Source: Uloborus plumipes
Lineage: Eukaryota; Arthropoda; Arachnida; Araneae; Uloboridae
Length of the DNA stretch: 64,000 nt
Reading direction: 5' to 3'
NCBI GenBank assembly: GCA_038373865.1
Contig: JAXGGA010000077.1
Location: 186,001 to 250,000 of the forward strand
A program made the translations under genes and the position numbers. Positions 1 to 64,000 of this stretch are shown here, one piece after another. How positions within the stretch are numbered: position 1 is the stretch's first letter; every line of letters starts with the position of its first letter. The notes beneath the pieces were generated by a model. It saw only the letters and a list, made by a program, of their open reading frames with translations, searched no databases and had not been told where the DNA came from.

Positions 1-54229
<54,229 letters not shown>

Positions 54230-54342
54230 AGAATAATTAATGACTTTCCACAATTGAAAGAAAATGTTCACGTTGTTGCAGAAATTTTTTCTTTCAAACT
54301 TATTTTTCTTGAAATATTTTAAACACAGTTATGTATAAACTG

Positions 54343-54348
54343 AATAAA
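54343..54348 (+). terminator. Polyadenylation signal AATAAA of TPR
   Basis: AATAAA lies 114 nt after the TPR stop and is followed within 40 nt by GT-rich sequence (ATGTGGTTTTTGTAGTGT). It is the first canonical signal downstream of the stop. Confidence 0.75.
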
Positions 54349-57300
54349 AGAATTTTATTTTATGTGGTTTTTGTAGTGTATTTTCAATTATGTTGTTGAT
54401 ATTTTAATTTTAAAAAATAGCATTCTATTAAATGCACATTATAAATTGATGAATTAAAGTATAAAAGAATATTAACTCAGTCAGACTTTTTTTGTGAAAA
54501 AGCCTGATAAAGGATTATAGTTTTTAGGTCAGTATATGCTGAAGTGTCCCCAGCCCCCACCCAAAGTTCTCAATTACCAAAAACATTGCCTGGAGAAGTC
54601 AACAGCAAACAATGCTTTGTAGTAGCTATATGTATCAAGCAATTGTGTCCCCTCTGTTATGAAAATAGTGTTAATTTAACTAATCAATGCACATTCCAAT
54701 TTAAAAAATAAAATTATGAAGATTTGTTACTTTCGGAATTGCAATTTTTTATATTTCAATTGCTTTTTAAAATTTGGTTTGCTAGGAGATTTTAATTATA
54801 AAACTGTTGAGCTCTGAAACCTAACTTTATATATGCTATTTCATTTTAAAGGATATTTCACATTGTGTCATCAATTTCTGAAATTGTTTTGTGCATGTGA
54901 TACTGTTTTGTCTCTCGGTGATACATTGAAAAAGAGGTCCTTCCATTCCTTGTGGCAACTGGGGCGGACCGTTCCCTATATTGATGCTACTGGTGGTCAT
55001 TTTTAATACTAATATTAATCAAAAAGGCATGAAAAATTTAGTAGCATTTAAAATCAAAAGCTAAATAAATTTTATTTGGACATCATGGGATTTTAATTAT
55101 GCACCTGATAGTAAATAATTTTTCAAAACCAAAACACAAAAAAATGAAGCAAATATTTTATTTTATCAACAAAGGCACACTTAGGCAAAGAAAACATGAC
55201 GTTTTTCTTTAAGTAGTTGTACCCAGAAATATAAGACTAGATCTCACAATACTTTTTAAGATTCACAACTTAATTTTTTTTTTAGTAGCAACACATTTCA
55301 AAACAAAGTAAAATTTTCAGGAATTGAGCAATTTTCCTTTTCAAAAAAACATTTTTTAGAACAAAATACTTAAGAATTTCAGAATAACATGCAGATGTAT
55401 TTTTTCAAATAAAATTGCTGTAAAACTTTCTGAAACAAAAAAAAAAACAAATATGTACAATTAACACAAATCAAGAAAAATAAATAATACACAAAAGTAA
55501 AAATTAATAAGTAAACTAGTCTGTTTTCACTCAATAAATGTCATGTAGCATATCAGAATTGTAAAAAAACATATATATATATATACTTGTTTCAAATTAC
55601 AAACAGCAATTTTAACTAACAAAAGTACAGTTAACTTGCTAATAACAAGTGAAGAAGAAGATACCAAGGTGTTTGTTCATTATAGTTACCAAGGTTTTGT
55701 TCGAGCTTGTGAAAAAAAAATCTGCATACTTGCTTTGTCTTTTTTTTATTAATTTCTATATAGTACCAAAAAAGTTTTTTTGGTTAAATTTATCCTGCTT
55801 TATTGCCTTGTTTGCAAAATCATCGGAAGTAAGGAACTTGGAAGTGAAAACATTACAGTCAACGAATATGCAATTTTCAAAGTGTTAAAGAATTTTTCCT
55901 AAGAAAGCATGAGTTGAGTTAAAAGTCAATAGAAATTTTATGTATCACAAAAAAATTGCTTGCTTTCAGCGAGGTTAGCCTGTAAAAACAAGTTTTGTTC
56001 CCATAGAGTTAGAGTTAGCATTGTACCAACCAAGTATTTCTGTCCAAGTTCTTTGTTAAATCAGAGTTCATCATGAGCAAGTTCGGCTGTACCATGGTAA
56101 TTTATTATAATTTTAAATTATATATTATTTGAAGAAATTCATAATAATTAATCACGAAGTTAAAAAAACAGCAGTGGAACCAACATTAATATTCTGTAAT
56201 TAGTGACATTTGCATCCCCACTTCTTACAAATTTTTTATACTAAACATGCTAAAACATAAAACTCTCAGGTTTTTAAAAAACTTTGAGAATAATTTATCT
56301 ACATTTTAATTTTGCAATTTTTTCATTCATATTCAAAATAAGAAATTTTAAAAGGGGTTCTGAGGAAAAGTAGAATTCCATTTTAATTATGTGTTTTCAG
56401 TTTTTATTAAAGTTTCTTCTATAAATTATTGAAAAATTATACATTTCTTTTATTCACATCATTCATATTAGCCAAAGGACTTTTGACTATTTTCACAACT
56501 TAATTGTATATTGTATTAAAAAACTTCAGCAAAAAGGATATTATCTTAAAAAACTTAAATGAGTTCCACTGCATTAACAACATATAATGTAATGTACTTT
56601 AAATGTATATTACATTATATGTATACATTTACACTATGTATTACGAAACAAAAACTATTCCCTTATCAATAAATAAATAAATAAGTAACATTTATATGTG
56701 TATATATACATAATTGAAGAGGTAGTGAAAGAACATGTTTCGCAATAAATAAATGAATCTCAGAAAATTAGCTTCACATTGTGTACGTGACTTTGGAAAA
56801 TCTTGAAAGCCTTTGAATTTCATCATTATTCCAGGCTTCTTAAGGTCCCAGAGGTGGCTCAACAGACAGAAAAACCAATTCATTGGGGTTTATTCCAGCA
56901 ATAAATCATCATTTTGCAATCACATTCCTATATATCACATCACATTCCCCGAACTAAGCTTGAATTCAGATACACTGACTGACTGGATTAAAGAGCATTT
57001 TCCTGCGTCCTGAGCTCCTATGTAAACATGTGTACTTTTTCTCACCAAAATTTTCTTACATCTCAAAAAATATCACTCAACATGTTCATCCACTCAAAAC
57101 TAATATTTCAAAAATATCTAAAATTACTTAAATTTTCATGTTTTACTAAATTAAATATTTGTACAAAATTACTGAAGGCATTTTGATGACTGGATAGTTA
57201 ACTGAATATGTAAGAAACTTTTCTGTTTTAATACCAATGTGTTGTACTACAGAATGTTTTGATAACCATTGAATAATTCTAGATGCTAATTTTTCATTAA

Positions 57301-57835
57301 TCATCTAATAGTTTATTTCATGTATGTTAGTCTTGCTAATTTTGTTAAGGCAAGAGCCAGAAACATTCCAATAACATGCTAGATATTTTAATAAATTAAG
57401 CATCACTAAAGTTAATAGCATTTATAATGTTAATATGCCTAAAATGCCAAAAAAAAAAAAAAAAAAAAAACACTTAAAGAAACACGACAAAATATTTTAC
57501 TTGCTTCTTTTGGCACTGTTCTCTCATTTGATAAACGTGTTATAAAATTGATTTAGTTGAACTTGGATTAGTAAAATATTTTCTTTCTGACAGTAAGAAT
57601 TTTTATCAACTGATTTTCTTATAGAACATTCTGGGATTTTGTTAATAATTTAAAGATTAGAAAATAATTAAAATAAAATTAACAACTATTTTACAAGTAC
57701 TGTATCACAGAATATAAAATGCACCTGTTTAGTGTTGCAGTTACAGAGCAGGCATATCATAAGACGGCATTCAAGTATGTGAAATTAAGTTTAAATATGT
57801 TTCCTGAAATTTCAATAGATAAAAATATTTTCAAC

Positions 57836-58090
57836 AAAATAGAAACATTCATTGAGACATACCTAGCAAAATTTTGCTAATGGCATTATTCATGACATTT
57901 TGAAATTGTAAAATTAGACTGCATTGACAGATCTTTTTGTAATACTTATTTTATTTTTTTAAGTAATTTTTAACTAAATCGAAACTTTCATTAACAGAAA
58001 TACATAACCAAAATTATGCTAAATTCATTACCCATGAAATTTTACTGTATTGAAGTAAAATTAGACTGTATTGAAAGATCTTTTTGTAGA
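57836..58090 (+). repeat. Diverged tandem duplication
   Basis: Two units of about 110-150 bp share GAAAC-TTCATT, ATACCTAGCAAAATT / ATACATAACCAAAATTATG, and AAAATTAGACTG-ATTGA-AGATCTTTTTGTA. Old and of unknown origin. Confidence 0.55.
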
Positions 58091-59771
58091 ATTGAATCTG
58101 GTTTTATAAATAAAAGGAATTTGTTTTTATTTTAATTTTATAAATCACGTGATCGAATAATGAGTTTGATTGTTATTTTAAAATAAAAAATCTAAAATTT
58201 TCTATCATCTCTATTAATTTGAATTTTTTTATTCTGAATGTTAAATGAAATTGATTAATTACAAATAAATGATTTTTAGAAGAACCTTAACTTATTAAAA
58301 TAAAAATATATTTCTATATACAAGGGCCATTATAAAAGAAAAAAAAGTCTTGATGTTATTATGACTGGCTTAATGTTCCTGCCAGTTTATAGCTCATAGC
58401 TGACAGAATAGGATCGTTTACCGTTTATATTTGCAATATTAAAATGCTCTAGTATCCACAGGCATAAACATGCATAAGGTTAAATTTTGAAATCCAAATC
58501 TAAAATAAAAATAGTTTCAAATGTCATCTCTGTAACTACGCATCACTACTGTATAATCAACTCTTATTTCAAGTAGATATTGCACAAATATCAAACTGCA
58601 TATATGGTGTGTGGGACGGCTGAAGCAGTCACATAGTTATGATTGAAACAGATTCAGAAACCTTGCACACATTACATCATTTTACTAAATGCCACTAAAT
58701 GGAACTTTGAGTAAGTTAACCTGAATGGAAGCTCTTGAAAACAAGATCTAAGCTATAGATTATTTCATCTATAGGATGCTAATTAGATAGAATGTTCACC
58801 CCTATACTCTGATTCAATGCTGGATTTTGCTTGCAAAATATAATTCAGAAAGAAAAGATGTATTTTAAAGACAAAGTTTAAAACTTATATCCTCTGAATT
58901 ACTGAGAGTTGTCAGCTCAGATGTCATTAAGTATGTTTTAAAAAATAACTTGATTTAAATTTACTTTCCACAAAACAGTTTGAGAAAATGTGAATTACTA
59001 TTTAAAATGTGAATTACTATTGTTTAGATCCAAAAGGTAAGATATAAGCTCAAAAGCTATAATTAATACAAATGTAGAATATATTGTGTCACATGAAATA
59101 ATAAATGAGCAAACTTTTAAAAGGAGGAAAATTTTTAAACTCATAATTATACCATTTATAAGAACATTGTAAAAAAATGGTTTTGATTGGGAGTCACAAC
59201 AAAAATTGGAGCTACAAGAATTATTGCAAATATTGGGGAGCAATAAACTACTGTAAGAGATTACAGGAAGTAAGAAGGATACGGAAGTAAAACTTTGAAA
59301 AAATTACTTCAAATAGATTTTATTTTGGAAACAATAAGATTTAAAAATGAAAAAAAAAGTCTTGTGGTAAAAAAGCAAATGATAAAATTTTCTTTTTTGA
59401 TTAAATACATACTTTTATTTACTCAATTTTTTTTTATTATGTCGATACTGTAAGTTTCCTGAATTCTAAAAAGTAATTAGCTGTAATGTATATTAAAATT
59501 GATTATGTTTCAAAAAAAGTTGATTTTTTTTTGCTTAAAAATAACTTAGTTCCTATTTATATTCTATACTCAGTTAAACCAATTACACTTCTTTAAGTTC
59601 AAAATCTATTATTTTCTCAGTTTTAATGCTGATCCATTGGCATATATCAATTTAACAGCTAAGTGCTTTTGTCTGCAGTAAAGCTGTGATAAAAACTTCA
59701 ATGTCTAAAAATCAATTTGCAATATATGCAAGGTTTCATTATCATACTCCATTAATTTAAAGAACCTAGTG

Positions 59772-59788
59772 TTTATTAAATATTTATT
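59772..59788 (-). terminator. Possible polyadenylation signals of the TXNDC11-like gene
   Basis: Two AATAAA hexamers on the minus strand (59788-59783 and 59777-59772) lie within 20 nt of the stop. That is unusually close, so the real signal may be further downstream, for example the AATAAA near 59419-59414. Confidence 0.35.
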
Positions 59789-59791
59789 TCA

Positions 59792-60311
59792 TCATAGTTC
59801 ATCCTTCAGCTTTCTTGACCTGACTTCAACATGCTTCACTTTCTTTCCTACTCGAGTTCCACTTCTCTTGTCAGCCAATTCTTTATCAGCAGCATCCAAT
59901 AGATAAGCATCTCTCTTTTTTCTTAAAATTACAAGTAATTGTAAAGCCTTATTAATTTGCGTCCTTTTTTCATGGATTCTTTCAATAACATCTTTTAAGT
60001 ATACATTTTTTAAATAATTTAAACTTGGCTCTTTAACAGTTTTGTTTTTGGAAAGAGAAGTCCTAAATTTCTTTGGTCCATAAACGATTTGCTCTGCAAA
60101 ATGGAAGTTATTTAGCAAGACACGATATTCACGATATAATCTTCTCATTTCTTTGGAAGACATGATGAGATTATGTGCTACGCATTCTCTGTTGCACATT
60201 TCCATTGCAGCCAGCCAGCGTACCTTACTTTGGGCATGGACCAAAACAAAATGCATCAAGCTTGTCACAGTTATCATCAAGTTAGAAGGAAACTCTATGC
60301 TTTCACTTTTC
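59792..60311 (-). CDS. TXNDC11: TXNDC11-like last exon, ends KDEL
   Basis: 520 nt, acceptor TTTATTTTCAG. Completes the thioredoxin domain (IEFPSNLMITV), then a helical basic region (KEMRRLYREYRVLL, DVIERIHEKRTQINKALQLL) and the terminal KDEL followed by the stop TAA-type codon context at 59792. A short spacer rich in Lys and Arg precedes the signal. Confidence 0.92.
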
Positions 60312-63300
60312 CTGAAAATAAATTTGCATGTTTCCCATTAAAAAATTAACACATTTTTTAAGAATTAAAAATATTGCAGCGAATAGGATCAGAAACTAGT
60401 ATTTGAGAACTTAAAAAACTAAATTTTAAACAAGTTAACCTGAATACTATGAACTAAATAATGCATGGTTTTAAATAACAATCAGAAAAAAATAATAATC
60501 ACTTCAAAAATTTAATTCCAAAAATAACTCGTATTTAAAAGTAAAGATAAAAATACTTATATGGTATCAAATGATTTTATTTTACTCAAATTATTAGTGA
60601 TTTTTATGCCCCAGACTTTTCAGCAAGAATTACTGAAATTAGAATTGTTTTTTTCTAGTTGAAAAACAAAATATGTAGACATCAACTACTGATACTCAAA
60701 CTCTGACACTTGGTCTTGACTAATAGCCAACAAGTAGTAAACATTTTCCTTCTACAAATTGAGAAACTAAAGCTTAACAGCAAACAACAATGGTACATTA
60801 AAGAAGGAGAAAACTAGATATTTGCTAAGTGAAAATGAAGTTGTGTATTAACATGCAAGCTGCATATCTACGATGAGCAATCGAAATAATGATGTTATAT
60901 TCTGCTACTTTAAGTCTGATACAAACAATAAGAATACTGAAATTTTGTTGCTTTATTAAACCTCCACTTTTTTTTTTCTCTCACTCACAAAAATTTTAAA
61001 CTTCAATATTGCCTGGGGGAAAAAATGGCAGAGAGGCATGTAAGTAGTAAAACTGAAATGCAAACTCAAGAATTAAACAATATATATATATGTATTACAG
61101 AAAAATATACGTGACTTTCGAAATACTAGCACAGCATTTGTCCATTAATTTAAAAAGAACATAGCAATAATGTGATGACCAAGTTAAATTTTATTTCATC
61201 TGCTTAAAAAATATCTACAAACAAAAACTTAGTTGCATGAATGTATTAATTTTAAAAAGTATCTGCAGGCTGAAGTGAAAAAATTGCCTGAAACCCTGGA
61301 TTTAAATTGCAAACAATTGTAATTAGTTATATCATTATCTTTTGTCAATATGTTCCGTATGATTTCCGCTGTCTTTAAATTTCCAAAATTTAACTGTAAT
61401 TAAAATGCCATTAGAACTAAAAAATATTCTTAGAAAGTAACATTTTTGTTGTGTATTCTCAGAGATTTTACAAGCCAGACATCAACACCCAATCTCACTT
61501 TTTTTTTTGAAAAAATTAATTCATGTTTTACTATAAGAATTGGTTAGAGCGATAATTCAATCCATTTTTTTCTAATAATAGTGATAAAATGTCTTGAATT
61601 ACAGGTGAAGTAACATTATCAAATTGATTTCTATTTTTTTTTTTTAAACTCTTGTCAGGATTACTGAAAATAGCCATATTAAAGACACATAATAAAGAGT
61701 ATCTGTGAAATGACTGAATTTTAAACAAATAGTTAGCACAGTCACCAACTGACACTTTGGGAGGTTTGAAGAAATAGAAAAGAATAAGGTTTGAAGGAAT
61801 TCAAAAGTAAAAACTTTTGTTATTAAAATATACCTTTTTGCTGGGAAGAAAATTATGGCAGGATACTTTTCAACTGTGTATTCCCAAGGCATATCATTTT
61901 CATCCCCATTAATTCTGAAAAATGATAAAACAGGAAAGATTAATTTTCAAACCATAACTTTAATTTCGTCAAAAAATGCTTGGATTATGATGCCACATGT
62001 TTACCTTGCAAATTTGATGTCACTAATATTGGAAAAATAGTCTGCAACACCAAGAAATACATGAGCAATTGAGCTACAAGGTCCACACCAAGGAGCATAA
62101 TACATCAAGACAACGTCCTAAAAAAATATTAAAATATACTTAGTATTATATTCTAAAAAGCGCTCTTTTTCAGTAGAAAAATGCTTTATATTATTTAAGT
62201 TATTAAACATATTAAAATATATTTAACATTCTAAAAATTATTTCCTTTCAGTAAAAAAAAATGCTTTATTTTTTTTAAGTCATTTCAAAATTGCAGATAC
62301 AAATAATTCAATATTTTATTGTTAATCAAAAATAGTTTTTATATATGTGCCCAACACTTCTGTAGGAAATTTAAATAAGGAGAATTTATTTTCAAAAGTG
62401 TTTAGTAGGTGTCCTAGAAAGTAGTTTAGACTCGGGTGGACATCCATCTCCTAATACACTCCCCCCCCCCCTGGCTTAGTGGGGGGGGGGGGTAAATTAC
62501 TGCTTAATACCCCAGCTTTGTCTTTAATTTAAGAGTTGAATTGTACCATTGCTTCTGTCAAATTTCCAATTTGTTAATTTTGATAAATGCACAAGTTATC
62601 TTATTTAATTCATTTTGCCCCATATTACTTGACATAAAACAATGCTCTGCAAAAGACATTTATGTATCCACAATATGTTGCTACCACTATTAATATTTTT
62701 AGATTCAAGAACAAAAACCTACTTTGGATTGTTTGAGTCAAATATTTAATAATATCCATTGCATTGATTGAGAATAATAAAAATGTCCAATTTTTTTTCC
62801 TTACAAACTAGAAGGAAAAACTCTTATTCCAGAACAAAGTTTTTTTTCCCCTTTTTTTCACATTGATTGAAATAGTAGTCACACATAAAAATTAACTATT
62901 GGTTCTTCGTCCACTTTCTTGAAGGGGGCACCCCCCTGTGGTTTGAATAAAATTACTTTAAACTTTTGCTTTTCATAAATTAGCCCCCCCCCCCCCCCCC
63001 TCTCTACAAATTCAGTATGGGATTAATGGAAAATTTTACTCCAAAAGGAGAAGGTAACTGTAAAAAGGGTGAGAATCTTGCGTGAGCAGGATTCTCATGC
63101 TTTAGTCCTTAGTTAACAATAAACATGAATGATGAATTGTTTTCATTATTTCAGTTATAAACCTGCACAATTTTACTGTATTTACTATTCTGTATGCTTT
63201 TTTCAGGTACAAAGTTTCTCTCATGAGTATAACCGTTTTATTTGTGTCTGGACTAACTTCAAGTTTTGCTACAGTTTAAAGGGGAAAATATTCATGCAAT

Positions 63301-63623
63301 AAATGTAAAACTTTAAATCAACAACAAAAATTTTAATACTTTGGTTTCATCTAAGACAACTTCAGAAAACGTGGCACTTGAGAGCTCTTCAACACATATA
63401 TCTGCATTTTCGTTATTTTTACAACCTTCCAACTTTCGTACGGGAGTTCGGAAATGTCGACCAAGGCTTCCAGCAGTGTAATTTTTTATGAATTCCACTG
63501 AAATGATAGTAATAATAATGAAATAAAGAATTGATGCTATGAAACAGATTTTGTATGAAATGAGAGACATTTACCTAGTGATTTTTTGTTTATTAGACCC
63601 TCTAAAACGTACTGCTTTTCTTG
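59792..63623 (-). CDS. TXNDC11: Thioredoxin domain-containing protein 11-like, 3' part of gene (5 exons)
   Basis: TXNDC11 is an endoplasmic-reticulum protein of the PDI class that partners with EDEM proteins in ER-associated degradation (family knowledge). Five exons (63623-63575, 63497-63340, 62117-62005, 61914-61834, 60311-59792) join in frame: 306 residues plus stop. Residues 70-134 are the catalytic thioredoxin domain: DVVLMYYAPWCGPC with the active-site cysteines at 80 and 83, RINGDENDMPWEY, then a cis-Pro at 125 (KYPAIIFFP). IEFPSNLMITVTSLMHFVL after it matches the YPEDVPITLPNLLRFIL region of vertebrate TXNDC11. The C-terminal 160 residues are Lys/Arg-rich and helical and end KLKDEL, so KDEL is an apparent ER-retrieval signal. 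The 5' part lies beyond the window edge. Confidence 0.9.
60312..61833. other. TXNDC11-like intron with nothing recognised
   Basis: AT-rich with a short TA repeat at 61080. No inverted ends or coding remnant noticed. Confidence 0.5.
61834..61914 (-). CDS. TXNDC11: TXNDC11-like exon d (cis-proline)
   Basis: 81 nt, acceptor ATTTTTCAG and donor GTATAT. NDMPWEYTVEKYPAIIFFP includes the conserved cis-Pro loop next to the active site. Confidence 0.94.
62005..62117 (-). CDS. TXNDC11: TXNDC11-like exon c (WCGPC active site)
   Basis: 113 nt, acceptor TTTTTTTAG and donor GTAAAC. Begins at the thioredoxin beta strand DVVLMYYAP and carries WCGPC, a thioredoxin-type redox motif. Confidence 0.95.
62118..63339. 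other. TXNDC11-like intron with C and G homopolymers
   Basis: Holds C11-TGGCTTAGT-G12 at 62461-62492, a perfect homopolymer hairpin, and a C run at 62984-63000. Nothing coding recognised. Confidence 0.6.
63340..63497 (-). CDS. TXNDC11: TXNDC11-like exon b
   Basis: 158 nt, phase 1 to 0, acceptor ATTTCAG and donor GTATTA. FIKNYTAGSLGRHFRTP resembles the family's FI-NYT...L-RHLRS segment. Ends FSEVVLDETK just before the thioredoxin strand. Confidence 0.88.
63575..63623 (-). CDS. TXNDC11: TXNDC11-like exon a
   Basis: 49 nt, acceptor TTTTTTACAG and donor GTAAAT. Encodes QEKQYVLEGLINKKSL, leading into VEFIKNYT of the next exon as in the family linker before the thioredoxin domain. Confidence 0.8.
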
Positions 63624-64000
63624 CTGTAAAAAATGCCTTGATAGTTAATTAAACACATTAAGTTTTAAAGCATATGAATCGATTGTATGAAAAATATATA
63701 AAAGCACTGTATTATAGCAGTTACCTAATATGCTTTTATGGAACAAGAAATAATAGGGCTGTCTACTTTATTATGATAAGGATGCTGTAAAATATGTTTG
63801 CACCTCTACTATAGAACAAAATTCAAAGCTAAATATAATGATATTAGTGTCAAACTAAAATAAAAATTCTAAAACAGCAATTAACTAATAGATATTTTAA
63901 GCCGTCAAAATAGAATGTATTTTCCTTGGACATGATGGAGGGTATAAAAATGACAAGATTAAAATTTAAATACAAAGCAAATATTTAACAGACCAGAATC
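63624..64000. other. Edge of window, intron of TXNDC11-like gene
   Basis: AT-rich. No further upstream exon could be supported before the window ends. Confidence 0.45.

Larger units (their letters stand above)
54366..59791. other. Convergent intergenic region
   Basis: About 5.4 kb of AT-rich DNA between the two 3' ends. Part may be the 3' UTR of the minus-strand gene. I see a poly-A run at 57450-57470, a short TA repeat near 55572, and a diverged duplication at 57836-58090, but no coding remnant or RNA gene. Confidence 0.5.

Noticed and set aside
54366..59791. Possible third gene between the two convergent genes
   Set aside because: No open frame longer than about 80 codons, no splice-linked coding blocks and no family motif in either strand.

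Overview
The window is a piece of an AT-rich, intron-rich animal genome. Every coding block is split by GT-AG introns, and the introns are packed with DNA transposons, a Helitron and a LINE tail. The two host genes match animal families, and the repeat load suggests an arthropod, perhaps a chelicerate such as a spider. That taxonomic guess is inference. There is no sign of bacterial, phage or CRISPR content.

Host gene 1 (plus strand, 1-54229): the 3' part of a TPR/Megator gene, the coiled-coil scaffold of the nuclear pore basket. I can follow 30 exons that join in one frame (1351 residues plus stop): coiled coil, then a Pro/Ser/Thr-rich tail with a bipartite nuclear localisation signal, a short acidic stretch, two conserved PSTP-type blocks and an RG-rich C-terminus. 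The 5' part lies before base 1. Host gene 2 (minus strand, 63623-59792): the 3' part of a TXNDC11-like thioredoxin-domain gene, with a WCGPC active site and a C-terminal KDEL. The two genes converge across about 5.4 kb of AT-rich DNA in which I recognise nothing.

Transposons occupy much of the TPR introns. Most were delimited by pairing terminal inverted repeats (TIRs) with target-site duplications (TSDs): two near-identical intact Tc1/mariner elements of DD36E type (34776-35993 minus, 40454-41671 plus); one intact DD34E Tc1-like element (38902-40436); a Helitron with both ends (2941-3970); several non-autonomous hAT elements (1299-1476, 7584-7734, 15535-16044, 22924-24873, 31376-32918, 47545-48638); Tigger/pogo-type remnants (20990-22618, 30200-30375, 50911-52045); a piggyBac-like MITE (33161-33616); a PIF/Harbinger MITE (53201-53380) inside a LINE RNase H tail (about 52850-53497); and a nest of elements at 4364-8406.

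I did not find a convincing new multi-gene system. The observations most worth following are the KDEL/CGPC combination in the TXNDC11-like protein, the intact inverted DD36E pair flanking TPR exons 21-22, an imperfect 35-bp-arm intronic hairpin at 25554-25632, and the nested insertions.
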